This document shows, piece by piece, positions 1-7,822 of a stretch of DNA of 13,549 nucleotides (its first letter is position 1; each line of letters opens with the position of its first letter). The stretch spans positions 1-13,549 of the forward strand of contig JAADYZ010000098.1 of NCBI GenBank assembly GCA_010092775.1, in the 5' to 3' direction. Origin of the DNA: Chloroflexota bacterium. Its GTDB lineage: Bacteria > Chloroflexota > Anaerolineae > Aggregatilineales > UBA3940. Below the pieces are notes generated by a model that saw only the letters and a list, made by a program, of their open reading frames with translations, made no database searches and was not told where the DNA came from. The translations under genes and the position numbers were made by a program.

Positions 1-179
1 TGGACCCACAATTCGACCTCGCAACCCTCTCACAAAACGGGCACTATGGGCTGCTCGGGATCACCGAACGGGTAGCCTTATTGGGGGGGCGCATCAACTT
101 TAGGAACCAGCACGAAGGTGGGCTGCTCATTCAAGTTGAGATTCCCCATCCGCGCACTGAGCTGCGACAACTTTGGTAA
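1..179 (+). CDS. Sensor histidine kinase, C-terminal end (5' truncated by window edge)
   Basis: The reading frame is open from base 3 and stops with TAA at 177-179, giving the last 58 residues of a protein that begins outside the window. The visible segment contains GHYGLLGITERVALLGG followed by a short beta-strand tail ending in VEIPHP. This is the usual end of the HATPase_c domain in HisKA_3-type kinases (NarX/LiaS/DegS class), where GLxGxxER and LGG follow the ATP lid. The protein would be a cytoplasmic ATP-binding kinase module, with any sensor domain out of view. A NarL-type response regulator is the usual partner but none follows here, so it may lie upstream. The family call rests on this one conserved block. 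The stop is 71 bp before the transporter start, and I see no terminator hairpin between them. Confidence 0.8.
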   Translation, partial: DPQFDLATLSQNGHYGLLGITERVALLGGRINFRNQHEGGLLIQVEIPHPRTELRQLW

Positions 180-250
180 ACAGCAACTTCTCACACAATC
201 GGCTACAATCAGCAACCCTAAACACCTGACTCGCCAAATAAGGGTCCGTT

Positions 251-1525
251 TTGGATAGACGCCGTCTGATCATCCTGATTGCCGTTGTATTCTCAAACAT
301 CTTAGGGGCCAGCGCTATCCTTCCAACGCTGCCAATTTATGCCCAGGATCAATATGGGGCCAGCTCCTTTCAAGCGATCATCTTGAATGGGGCTTTTTTT
401 GGCGCCCAGTTCATCGGGGCCCCTATTCTGGGCCGTCTCTCTGATCGTCTAGGGCGTCGTCCTGTCTTGATCGTCAGCCAGCTCGGCACCGTGATGGCCT
501 TCATCATGTTTGCGGTAGCTGGACAACTCGCAGACCTATTTGGTGGATTTGGGATGGTTTTCGGAGTTAGCGGCGGGCTCGCGGTGCTGTTTAGTGCGCG
601 CATTCTAGATGGCCTGACCGGCGGAAACATCTCGGTGGCGCGCGCCTATATCGCTGACGTGAGCGACGATGAGAATCGGGCACGGGCGTTGGGTTTGGTC
701 CAGGCTGCATTTGGGGTCGCGTTTGTGTTGGGGCCAGCCTTCGGTGGGTTCTTGAGCAATGAAATCAATGTTCAGGCCCCCTTTATTGCTGCGGCAATCA
801 TTACCGGGCTGACCGTGTTGTCGACCATTCTTTTCTTGCCCGAATCCCTGCCCCCGGAAGACCGCAGCAATCGTGATCAGGCACAAGAACGGCAGATTCC
901 CTTGATTGAGTTGGTGCGAGCCAAACCTCTATTCGGGTTGATTCTCTTGATCGGTTTCTTCGAGACATCTGGCTTTGCCTCCGTACAAAACACCTTCGCT
1001 GTTTTTGCAGACGACGTCATCTTCCCAGACCTATCAACCGGCTTAGTGAACCGCAACATCGGGCTAATCTTCTCTGTGGTGGGCATTGTCCTGACGGTAA
1101 CCCAGGGCGTGTTGATCGCTCCCTTGGTTAAGCGCTTTGGTGAGAAGTGGTTGGTCTTTGGGGGGCAGCTTTTCATTGGGCTGTCGTTTCTGGCGCTAGC
1201 CTTGAGCGCTAACCCCTGGATTGCCACCCTATTCCTGGGGATATTTGCTTTCGGGCGTGGCATTGCCCAACCCAGCGAACAGGCACTTGTGACTCGCTTT
1301 GGGGACAAGCGAACGCAAGGCCGGATGCTCGGACTATATCAATCCGCTTTCAGTCTGGCGCTGGCCGTTGCCCCCATCTGGAATGGCATCATCTACCAAC
1401 AAATCAGCCCGCAAGCTGTCTGGTGGGCTGCGGTCGTCTTGGCGATTCCTACGGCTATGCTGGCCTTCTATCTTGCTCAACAGAGCTTACCACAAGCCCA
1501 AACGAACCCATCGCTTGCCGACTAA
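251..1525 (+). CDS. MFS transporter, DHA1/TetA-like drug:H+ antiporter family
   Basis: A 424-residue polytopic inner-membrane protein of the length typical for 12-helix major facilitator antiporters. The cytoplasmic loop 2-3 signature GRLSDRLGRRPVL is at residues 61-73, just after TM2. The TM5 antiporter signature (G-x-x-x-x-LGPAFGG) is at about 155-166; known DHA1 exporters such as TetA carry the same motif C. A longer cytoplasmic linker with charged residues (about 198-220) divides the two six-helix halves. The stretch between TM3 and TM4 (about 90-112, glycine-rich) is longer than in classic TetA. The start is TTG at 251, preceded by AAGGG at 240-244 with a 6-nt gap; no ATG fits better because the first helix begins at residue 6. 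The gene is convergent with the esterase, with 16 bp between stops. Substrate cannot be told from sequence; drug or metabolite export is the family expectation. Confidence 0.9.
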   Translation: MDRRRLIILIAVVFSNILGASAILPTLPIYAQDQYGASSFQAIILNGAFFGAQFIGAPILGRLSDRLGRRPVLIVSQLGTVMAFIMFAVAGQLADLFGGFGMVFGVSGGLAVLFSARILDGLTGGNISVARAYIADVSDDENRARALGLVQAAFGVAFVLGPAFGGFLSNEINVQAPFIAAAIITGLTVLSTILFLPESLPPEDRSNRDQAQERQIPLIELVRAKPLFGLILLIGFFETSGFASVQNTFAVFADDVIFPDLSTGLVNRNIGLIFSVVGIVLTVTQGVLIAPLVKRFGEKWLVFGGQLFIGLSFLALALSANPWIATLFLGIFAFGRGIAQPSEQALVTRFGDKRTQGRMLGLYQSAFSLALAVAPIWNGIIYQQISPQAVWWAAVVLAIPTAMLAFYLAQQSLPQAQTNPSLAD

Positions 1526-1541
1526 AGGGAAGAACCCTGAA

Positions 1542-2396
1542 CTAGTCCAGACGAAACTCCGAAACATAACCCCAGAAGAGTTCCGCTGTTTCAAATGGCT
1601 CGTTTCCGCGTGGGACGATATGGTCCTCCTCTTCAGTAGTAAAGGGGATCACGATTACACTCACGCCATCATCACAGTTCTCATAGATTTCGGCAGGCAG
1701 ATCGACGTCCTCCAGGCTATCAATAGTCGGTGGGATCGTGCAGCCGTTCCAGTCGGCCCAATACTGGGCCGATGAATCCACCCCACCATAGGGTACGATT
1801 TGGTCGTTCAATCCGTGAATGATCATGACTGGCACAGGACGACTCGGCTCCTGCGGCAGATTGAGATCAGTCCGTTCGTAGGCCTCCCGAATGACCGGAC
1901 CTAGCTCAGCCATCTCTGGCGCGGGCATCAAACCACCGATCGACGTGATCGCTGTGATGCGCTGGCTTAACACCGCACCTAGATAGTGGGTGGCAAACCC
2001 TCCAGCGGAAAAGCCGACGACATAAACCCGACTGCTATCAATGTCAAATTCATCGATCATCAAGTCGAGCACGGCTTCAAAATAGGCCACATCTGAGGTT
2101 GTCCAGATTCCCGCCCCTTCAGATGCCTCCAGATAGGCGACTGTGAACCCTTCACGCTCGGCCACTTCATCCAACCCCATCTCGCCTCGATTACCTACCG
2201 CGTCACCGCCATCCCCGTGCAGTGATAATACAAGAGGCATATCGGGTTCATCAGATGGTCGATAAACAATGAATAGGCGCTCCTCACCATCCACCGAGAT
2301 CAAGCGTTCTTCGCTCCCTTCCAACGCCAAGCCATCGCAGGCCACAAGCAGCAGCCCCAACACCCCTATCACAAGGATCTGCCGTCTCACAATCAC
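1542..2396 (-). CDS. Secreted lipoprotein esterase, alpha/beta hydrolase of the PHB depolymerase/feruloyl esterase (LpqC-like) family
   Basis: A 284-residue protein with an N-terminal signal (RR at 4-5, hydrophobic 7-18) and a lipobox LVAC ending at Cys20. It should be exported and lipid-anchored on the outer face of the membrane. The mature part is an alpha/beta hydrolase: HGDGGD at 60-65 supplies the oxyanion-hole strand. GFSAG at 128-132 carries the nucleophile Ser130, and HGLNDQIVPY holds the acid Asp198. DHIVP near the C terminus carries His259, at the position of the GHxWP motif of the COG3509 family. Cys219 and Cys241 could form the disulfide often seen in these secreted esterases. The catalytic triad appears complete, so activity on an ester substrate is expected. 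Substrate (polyhydroxyalkanoate oligomers, feruloyl or acetyl esters) cannot be assigned. It is divergent from the P450 gene across 313 bp. Confidence 0.85.
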   Translation of the reverse strand: MIVRRQILVIGVLGLLLVACDGLALEGSEERLISVDGEERLFIVYRPSDEPDMPLVLSLHGDGGDAVGNRGEMGLDEVAEREGFTVAYLEASEGAGIWTTSDVAYFEAVLDLMIDEFDIDSSRVYVVGFSAGGFATHYLGAVLSQRITAITSIGGLMPAPEMAELGPVIREAYERTDLNLPQEPSRPVPVMIIHGLNDQIVPYGGVDSSAQYWADWNGCTIPPTIDSLEDVDLPAEIYENCDDGVSVIVIPFTTEEEDHIVPRGNEPFETAELFWGYVSEFRLD

Positions 2397-2460
2397 AACT
2401 CCTTAGTCACTCCACTGATCATCATCCATCAAAGACGCTTACGTGTAGGAGTTTAGCCAA

Positions 2461-2515
2461 TGCAAAGTAGAAGCGGCCACCTCATCGCGAGAGAAGGTGG
2501 CCGCTTGCGCTTGCA
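2461..2515. repeat. Strong inverted repeat / hairpin between divergent genes
   Basis: AAGCGGCCACCT (2471-2482) and AGGTGGCCGCTT (2495-2506) form a perfect 12-bp stem around a 12-nt loop. TGCAA (2461-2465) and TTGCA (2511-2515) extend it after a small internal loop. Neither strand shows a T-run after the stem, so it is not a classical intrinsic terminator. It also lies between divergent gene starts, where a terminator is not needed unless an unseen RNA is made here. Confidence 0.7.
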
Positions 2516-2653
2516 GCAATCTGTCTAGATGCGCTGGTGGAGCCGTAGTCGAATGCCACCAACGACGTCAGCTAATGAGCAATCGATGGCGTTCCGTCGG
2601 GGCGACTCCCCGTACTTTGGGCCTACTCACGAGTAAACCATCCAAGCTCAAGC

Positions 2654-2678
2654 TATACTTATTGTGACGTATTTCCCA
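2654..2678 (+). promoter_or_regulatory. Possible P450 promoter -10 (TATACT) with overlapping CRP/FNR-like site
   Basis: TATACT at 2654-2659 matches five of six -10 bases, but no good -35 is seen 16-18 bp upstream. TGTGACGTATTTCCCA at 2663-2678 matches the CRP-type pattern TGTGA-N6-TCACA at nine of ten positions and would overlap the expected transcription start, a repressor-like position. A similar site lies at 13162-13177. Which regulator would bind, and in which organism group, is inference. Confidence 0.35.
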
Positions 2679-2709
2679 AAACGCTCAGGTGTAACTGATT
2701 GAGGATTGT

Positions 2710-3930
2710 ATGTTGTTTGCTCGCTCAAAAGCTCGTGACTTGAATCTGGCCGATGCAGCAGTGCGTCAAGACCCATATCCTATTTATGCCGAGCTGCGTC
2801 GTACTGACCCGGTAGCGCTTGTGAAGATGCCTTTCTTTGGAGACACGTATTTCATCTCTCGCTATGAGGACGTCGCAGCGACCTTTAAAGATCCTCGGAT
2901 TTCCAATGATACGATGGGAAGTAGCAGCGAGCATGGCGGTTGGTTGACCCCGCGTAGCTTCCGACTGATGGCGGAAAACATGCTCAGCAAAGACGACCCC
3001 GAACACCGTCGCTTACGAGACCTCGTGCACAAGGCGTTTACACCATCCCGCATACGGTCGATGGTCGATCGTGTAGAGGAGATAACTCACGAATTGCTAG
3101 ACCGGGCTGCAGAGAAACGCGATGTAGACCTGATCGCTGACTTTGCGCTGCCGATCCCCCTGATTATTATTTCCGAGATGCTGGGTGTAGAGGCCAAAGA
3201 TCGAGAGCCGTTTCACCACATGACGGCCAGGTTTCTCGAATCGACCAATTCTGGTGTGATGCAAATGGTCTTACAGACACCAAACATCAATCGGATGGTT
3301 CGTTTCTTCGAACGGCTACTTGAGGATCGGCGCGCTAACCTTGGAGATGATCTGTTGTCAGCACTGATTGAAGCAGAACAAGAAGGCGACCGTCTTTCTC
3401 AGGACGAGTTGATTGGCATGATTTTCCTCCTTCTGCTAGCTGGACACGAAACAACCGTAAATCTGATCGGTAGTGGATTGCTGGCATTGTTGGAACACCC
3501 CGACGAGTTCGCGCGCCTGCACAATGACCCTGATTTGATCGATAGTGCGATTGAAGAGTTGTTGCGCTATACAAACCCCGTCGAATTATCGGCCCCACGT
3601 TTCCCTCTTGAGGATATCGAGATGCACGGCGTCATCATTCCGCAAGGTCATCGCATGCTGGTGGGGGTTGCTTCGGCTAACCGAGACGAGACTGTGTTTG
3701 AAAATCCAGACGCCGTCGACATAACGCGTAAGCCAAATCGGCACCTCGCTTTCGGTTTAGGTGTGCACTACTGTCTTGGAGCCCCCCTAGCCCGACTTGA
3801 AGGTGCCACTGCCATTAATGCCATCGTTCAGCGCTTTCCTGAGATGCAACTCATGAAGCCTATCAATGAGTTGGAATGGCGCTCCTCCACCTTGGTACGT
3901 GGGCTGAAATCCCTACCTGTTCGCGTTTGA
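2710..3930 (+). CDS. Cytochrome P450 (soluble bacterial class)
   Basis: A 406-residue protein, the normal size for soluble bacterial P450s, with no signal or membrane anchor. The N-terminal DPYPIYAELR (21-30) and the C-helix DPEHRRLRDLVHKAF (96-110) are typical, with His99/Arg103-type heme propionate contacts. The I helix has AGHETT (244-249), the oxygen-activating acid/Thr pair. ExxR is E283-LL-R286. The heme loop FGLGVHYCLG has the cysteine thiolate ligand at Cys355. All key residues are present, so a working monooxygenase is expected. Start ATG 2710 follows GAGGA (2701-2705). No ferredoxin or ferredoxin reductase gene adjoins it, so electrons must come from elsewhere in the genome. The CYP family and substrate cannot be assigned by eye; overall it resembles CYP107-like enzymes. 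A terminator hairpin follows, so it looks monocistronic. Confidence 0.95.
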   Translation: MLFARSKARDLNLADAAVRQDPYPIYAELRRTDPVALVKMPFFGDTYFISRYEDVAATFKDPRISNDTMGSSSEHGGWLTPRSFRLMAENMLSKDDPEHRRLRDLVHKAFTPSRIRSMVDRVEEITHELLDRAAEKRDVDLIADFALPIPLIIISEMLGVEAKDREPFHHMTARFLESTNSGVMQMVLQTPNINRMVRFFERLLEDRRANLGDDLLSALIEAEQEGDRLSQDELIGMIFLLLLAGHETTVNLIGSGLLALLEHPDEFARLHNDPDLIDSAIEELLRYTNPVELSAPRFPLEDIEMHGVIIPQGHRMLVGVASANRDETVFENPDAVDITRKPNRHLAFGLGVHYCLGAPLARLEGATAINAIVQRFPEMQLMKPINELEWRSSTLVRGLKSLPVRV

Positions 3931-3966
3931 TCTGTATCATCCAGGTTCACAGAACTGCTCTTTGAA

Positions 3967-3992
3967 AGACGGGTCAGAGAGTTGGCCCGTCT
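3967..3992 (+). terminator. Intrinsic terminator after the P450
   Basis: AGACGGGTCA and TGGCCCGTCT pair as a 10-bp stem with one G-T pair around a 6-nt loop, starting 37 bp after the P450 stop. The following CTAATTAG is only modestly T-rich, so efficiency is uncertain. Confidence 0.6.
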
Positions 3993-4398
3993 AATTAGTC
4001 TGCATCTGATCGACATTGCTGGGGCCAGAGTACTAGCCGCAACACTAGGGAAATTACCGCGCTTTGCAGGGGCTTGCTCCACGGCCTCCTCATGCTAGCC
4101 TGCTGCATCCTATCAACCTAAGCTGCACCACACCCATCTTGCATTGACCGTTCCATCTCAGCCGAAGCCCACCATACTGGATGGCGCCCCAAAGCGAAGT
4201 TCATTCCCACAACGAAGAGACTTCTTGCAGGAATCTTAGTCGGCGGTGGTGTCAGCTTTGGCGATTTAGTCTGTTGGGTGGAGCTTACATCGCCTGCACT
4301 CTGGCCACGTTTGACGATCTGAAGGCAGTCCGCGATATGGCAGTTGCAAAGGCATAACAGAAGGCTCCAAGGAATCATGCAGCATCTCTGTGGATTGG
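3993..4398. other. Gene-poor spacer, possibly holding a decayed reading frame
   Basis: About 400 bp lie between the P450 terminator and the next promoter with no convincing gene. A 58-codon frame on the plus strand (ATG 4181 to TAA 4357) has no good ribosome-binding site. Two overlapping plus-strand frames between about 4185 and 4357 encode hydrophobic, glycine-rich stretches (KRLLAGILVGGGVSFGDLV in one frame, LLGGAYIACTLA in another). This could be a frameshifted remnant of a small membrane protein, but I do not recognise a family and chance is a fair explanation. A minus-strand frame (4118-4378) is cysteine-rich at its start with no family resemblance and was not called. Confidence 0.3.
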
Positions 4399-4404
4399 TA
4401 TAAT
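4396..4404 (+). promoter_or_regulatory. Extended -10 promoter of the solute-binding protein/two-component operon
   Basis: TGGTATAAT at 4396-4404 is a perfect TGn extended -10 plus TATAAT. The -35 region (around 4376-4381, CATGCA) is poor, as is usual for extended -10 promoters. Transcription would begin near 4411, about 40 bp before the GTG start at 4453. This rules out an in-frame GTG at 4390 as the start, since it would lie upstream of the transcript. Confidence 0.6.
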
Positions 4405-4452
4405 GTGTGCGCGTGTCAACTGCGCAGACAGAGACTAAACAGGGAGAATATC

Positions 4453-5892
4453 GTGAGGGAACAGGTCAGTCTGGCAAGGCAGGCGCGGCTTATTGCGCTG
4501 GTTGTAATTATCGTGGCTACTTTGATGGCCTGCTCGAGTGAGGACGCGCCGCCGCAAAACGATGCTGACTCACAGGACAGCGACATCGTTGTGCTCGACG
4601 ATCGCATCCAGATCACCTGGTTTATTGGACTAGGAGCCGGGTCTCGAGAAGACCAACTTGCTCCCCAAGAAGAATGGGTTGAAATCTACAACAACTCACA
4701 AGATCGTATCGAATTACTGCCCGTCGTCGTAGACAATGAGCTTGCTCGTGATGCCCTAAGAGAAGCAATCGAAGCGGGCAATCCACCTGATATCGTGGGG
4801 CCGGTGGGAACAGTCGGACGTGGTGACTTCCCAGGCGCTTTTCTCGACTTACAACCTCTGGTGGATGAATTTGACTACGATCTGAGCGATATCGACCCCG
4901 CCTTCCTCGACTTCTACCGTGAAGAAGGCGCCTTGGTGGGCCTTCCGTTTGCTATTTTCCCGTCTGCGTTGTTCTACAACCGCGATCACTTTGATGCAGC
5001 CGGCTTGAACTATCCGCCGCAAGCGGTGGGCGAACCTTACCTCTGGCCAGATGGAACTGAAGCCATCTGGGATTTCGACACCGTAGCAGAGCTTGCGGCC
5101 CTGTTGACCTTAGATGAGAACGGCAACAACGCTACCGATCCTGACTTCGATGCTGCGATGATCGTCCAGTACGGTTTCGACTTTCAATGGACGCGCCGCA
5201 GTCCACGTTGGTTCTCAGCTTATTTCGAGCCTTTTTACCCGGTGGATGAAGATGGACAAGCCGCCCTTTCAGATGGGCAGGTTGAGGCCATCCAATGGTT
5301 CCATAGCGCCATTTGGGGCGAGCAACCCTTCCTGCCAGCCGGGGACATTCTGCTTACGGATGAATTTGGCGACAATGGATTCAGCGCGGGGCGAGTGGCA
5401 ATGGGCCTGACCCATCTCTGGTACACCTGCTGCATTGATAGTGACAACGTGCCCAGTTGGGATGTGGCCGTCGCACCCTCCTATAACGGCGACACAACCG
5501 CCAAGATGCATGGCGATACCTTTGCCATCATGGCTACGACGGAGCATCCACGTGAAGCCTTCGAAGTGTATACCTATATGCTGGGTGAAGGATCATCCGG
5601 CCTTTATGAAATCTACGGTGGCCTACCGGCCCGAATCCCTCAACAAGACAGCTTCTTCGAAACGCTTGATGAGCGCTTCGCTCCCAACGAGGTCAATTGG
5701 CAGGTCTTCATTGAAATGATCAGCTATCTCGATGTCCCGAACCATGAATTAGCCCTACCCAACACAGCGCCTTCCCATGATGCCTTCATCACCTTAGGAA
5801 CAGAACTGAGCTCGACACCCGATCTAGATGTCGATGATCGCATTGAGCTTCTGTTGGATGAGTTGGATGCACTGTACGCAGAGGGACAATAG
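4453..5892 (+). CDS. Extracellular solute-binding lipoprotein (SBP family 1, sugar-type)
   Basis: A 479-residue lipoprotein from GTG 4453, chosen because AGGGAG (4441-4446) precedes it by 6 nt and because a promoter lies over the upstream in-frame GTG. The signal peptide has arginines at 2, 9 and 12, a hydrophobic 13-23 and a lipobox LMAC ending at Cys27; an acidic, Ser/Asp-rich linker follows. The mature protein shows the family 1 binding-protein pattern. GLPFAIFPSALFYNRDHF at about 163-180 is the hinge-adjacent LP...YN motif. The acidic DENGNN-type loop is at 221-226, FSAGRVAMG at 310-318 and HGDTFAIM at 353-360, followed by GGLPARI at 389-395. Aromatic residues (W, Y, F) in the second half suggest a carbohydrate-type ligand, by inference only. 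No permease or ATPase gene adjoins. The histidine kinase gene starts 58 bp downstream without an obvious terminator, so this may be a sensory binding protein rather than a transporter component. Confidence 0.9.
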   Translation: MREQVSLARQARLIALVVIIVATLMACSSEDAPPQNDADSQDSDIVVLDDRIQITWFIGLGAGSREDQLAPQEEWVEIYNNSQDRIELLPVVVDNELARDALREAIEAGNPPDIVGPVGTVGRGDFPGAFLDLQPLVDEFDYDLSDIDPAFLDFYREEGALVGLPFAIFPSALFYNRDHFDAAGLNYPPQAVGEPYLWPDGTEAIWDFDTVAELAALLTLDENGNNATDPDFDAAMIVQYGFDFQWTRRSPRWFSAYFEPFYPVDEDGQAALSDGQVEAIQWFHSAIWGEQPFLPAGDILLTDEFGDNGFSAGRVAMGLTHLWYTCCIDSDNVPSWDVAVAPSYNGDTTAKMHGDTFAIMATTEHPREAFEVYTYMLGEGSSGLYEIYGGLPARIPQQDSFFETLDERFAPNEVNWQVFIEMISYLDVPNHELALPNTAPSHDAFITLGTELSSTPDLDVDDRIELLLDELDALYAEGQ

Positions 5893-5950
5893 CACCCGCC
5901 ACACTCAAGCACATGGATTTACCTGATCAGTGTCGAGGGAGTAAAGACCC

Positions 5951-7822
5951 ATGTTAAAGAACGTGAGTCTGCGAGATCGAGTCAGACTTGCCATTGGTAT
6001 AGTAACTGTCTTTGCCATTATCTTGTCTGCCGCCATCTTCGTTGTCGCGTTCTCCCAACTGCTTAATGTCATCAGTACAGATCGTCAAGAAACAGAAGTC
6101 CAAATTCTACAGCAGCAGCTTGTTCTGGCCGAACAGACTACCTTGCAAGGTACAAAAATCCTGGTGTTGGAGCCGCTACTGCGGGAGCTTATCGGGCAGG
6201 GTGATGCAGGGGCCATCCGAGGCTATGTGGTACCGCGCCTGGTCCAAGTTGATCTGACCAGTGTTGTGCTTGTCGATGTAGCGACCGATCAGCGCATCAA
6301 TTCTGGCCTGAACTTTGCAGGAACACCTGGCGAAGAAGACTTGCTCGCCAGCGCCCGTGCAGGCTCTGAAACAACAGCTCTCCTGCTCACAGAAGATCAA
6401 GACCTGCTGATCGCAGCCAGCCTCCCCGTGCGCAATGAAACTGGCGAGATCGTTGCTGTGGCTATTGGTGCCAAGGCTGTTGACCGCGCTTTCTTGGGCG
6501 ACCTCATCCTCAATCGATCTTCACTTGCCGTTCAACTACTGTATGATGGCACTTCACTGACACGCTTTTCAGCAGAGCCGGAAACACTAGGGCTGCTGGA
6601 TCAAACGATGATCGGCTCTACGGATGACGAAGCAGTCGTTATAACACAGGGATTTACCAGAGTCGAAGGGCGTGCCATCTCTGAAGCCTTCGTGCCCTTC
6701 GCCATTAGCAGCGGCGAGACGGTCGGCACCCTTCACCTTGTGATCGAATATCCGCTGGTGGGGCAGATTCAGCAGGCTGCGATCATCGGCATTTTCATCC
6801 CCTTCATCGTCATCGGGATCGTGCTGCTGGGCGCAGCAAATCGCGTGTTCACGCAAGATGTTCTCGAGCCACTCAATACCGTCGAGCAAGCTGCGGAGAC
6901 CATGACACAAGGCCAATATGATCATCGCGTCCCGATTCACCATGAGGATGAAATTGGCGTGCTGGGCCACGCCTTTAACACGATGGCGCAAGCGATTCAG
7001 AAGCGCGAAGCGGAGTTAGTCAGCCTCAACGCGTCTCTGGAGCAACGCGTCGATGAGCGTACACGCGAACTCCAGACGCAAGCCACGGCACTCGACTTGG
7101 CCCGTCTGGAGGCAGAAACCGCTAACCGACTCAAAAGCGAGTTCTTAGCCACCATGTCGCACGAACTGCGCACGCCACTCAACGCGATCTTGGGTTATTC
7201 TGACATCCTGATCATGGGAATGGGTGTAGAGCTTGACGACAAGGGCCGCGGTATGGTCGAGCGTGTGCACGATAATGCCTCTGAACTGCTAGAGCTCATC
7301 AACGATCTCCTCGACATGTCAAAGATTGAGGCAGGACGAATGGGTGTATCGAAGAAACCACTCGAACTGACACCCTTCTTCGAGGGCATGTTCGATCAGC
7401 TCGACAGCCTCAAGAAGCCAGGGGTCGCCCTGAGCTTGCAACTTGATCCCGATCTTCCGAGCAAGCTTGTGACTGACGAGGGTCACCTGCGGCGCATCAT
7501 CAGTAACCTGCTATCCAATGCGCTCAAGTTCACTGAAGCTGGCAACATTGACCTGATCGTCAAAGCAGAAGGGGCAGCGTGGCAAATCCAGGTTAGAGAC
7601 ACAGGTAAAGGCATTGCCCCGCATGCGCTGCCGATCATCTTCGAGGCATTCCGCCAAGAAGACGGATCGTCTGTCCGTGCCCACGGTGGGACGGGCTTAG
7701 GGCTGGCCATCACCAAACGGCTGGTAGAAGCGCTTGATGGTAAGATCGCGGTTGAAAGCACCTTGGGTGAAGGCAGCACCTTTACCGTTTACTTCCCACT
7801 AGAGGAGCCCAATCATGCTTGA
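5951..7822 (+). CDS. Transmembrane sensor histidine kinase (HAMP-HisKA-HATPase_c)
   Basis: A 623-residue inner-membrane kinase. TM1 is at about 13-35, an extracellular sensor region of about 240 residues (36-275, Cache-like by arrangement but not by a firm motif) follows, and TM2 is at about 276-296. HAMP covers about 297-350, with LEPL at 305-308 and DEIGVLGHAFNTM at 333-345. A coiled coil (351-396) precedes HisKA, whose H-box FLATMSHELRTPLNAI has His404 as phosphoacceptor. The ATPase domain has the N-box (N519, N523), the G1 box DTGKGIA (550-556), the F box FEAFRQEDG and the G2 box GGTGLGLAI (579-587). All catalytic boxes are intact and there is no fused receiver. Start ATG 5951 follows GAGGGAG at 5935-5941. 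The end overlaps the receiver gene by 8 bp, implying translational coupling. The gene ahead encodes a solute-binding lipoprotein that could be its periplasm-side partner. Confidence 0.93.
   Translation: MLKNVSLRDRVRLAIGIVTVFAIILSAAIFVVAFSQLLNVISTDRQETEVQILQQQLVLAEQTTLQGTKILVLEPLLRELIGQGDAGAIRGYVVPRLVQVDLTSVVLVDVATDQRINSGLNFAGTPGEEDLLASARAGSETTALLLTEDQDLLIAASLPVRNETGEIVAVAIGAKAVDRAFLGDLILNRSSLAVQLLYDGTSLTRFSAEPETLGLLDQTMIGSTDDEAVVITQGFTRVEGRAISEAFVPFAISSGETVGTLHLVIEYPLVGQIQQAAIIGIFIPFIVIGIVLLGAANRVFTQDVLEPLNTVEQAAETMTQGQYDHRVPIHHEDEIGVLGHAFNTMAQAIQKREAELVSLNASLEQRVDERTRELQTQATALDLARLEAETANRLKSEFLATMSHELRTPLNAILGYSDILIMGMGVELDDKGRGMVERVHDNASELLELINDLLDMSKIEAGRMGVSKKPLELTPFFEGMFDQLDSLKKPGVALSLQLDPDLPSKLVTDEGHLRRIISNLLSNALKFTEAGNIDLIVKAEGAAWQIQVRDTGKGIAPHALPIIFEAFRQEDGSSVRAHGGTGLGLAITKRLVEALDGKIAVESTLGEGSTFTVYFPLEEPNHA

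Larger units (their letters stand above)
2397..2709. other. Divergent intergenic region, rich in inverted repeats
   Basis: This 313-bp spacer separates the esterase (leftward) from the P450 (rightward). I find no convincing reading frame in it. It holds a strong hairpin (2461-2515), two weaker inverted repeats (2535-2561: TGGTGG/CCACCA around 15 nt; 2598-2612: CGGGG/CCCCG around 5 nt), a -10-like TATACT (2654-2659) and a CRP/FNR-like site (2663-2678). The amount of potential secondary structure is more than promoters alone need, so a small untranslated RNA is possible but not shown. Confidence 0.5.

Noticed and set aside
605..1308. Minus-strand frames opposite the MFS transporter
   Set aside because: Low-complexity translations without family features, overlapping a strong transporter call.
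2533..2612. tRNA- or tmRNA-like end on the minus strand (GGCTCCACCA preceded by TTCGA, with a 7-bp acceptor-like stem)
   Set aside because: The T-arm does not fold: the five bases on each side of the TTCGA loop do not pair, and D and anticodon arms are not evident. No tmRNA 5' end is found at the needed distance. The pairing is mentioned as structure only.
4118..4378. 86-codon minus-strand frame in the spacer before the solute-binding protein
   Set aside because: No ribosome-binding site, no family resemblance, and a composition unlike the neighbouring genes; probably chance.
4390..4452. N-terminal extension of the solute-binding protein from an upstream GTG
   Set aside because: The extended -10 promoter TGGTATAAT lies within it. 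The extra residues also put the signal peptide too far from the start, and GTG 4453 has a strong AGGGAG.
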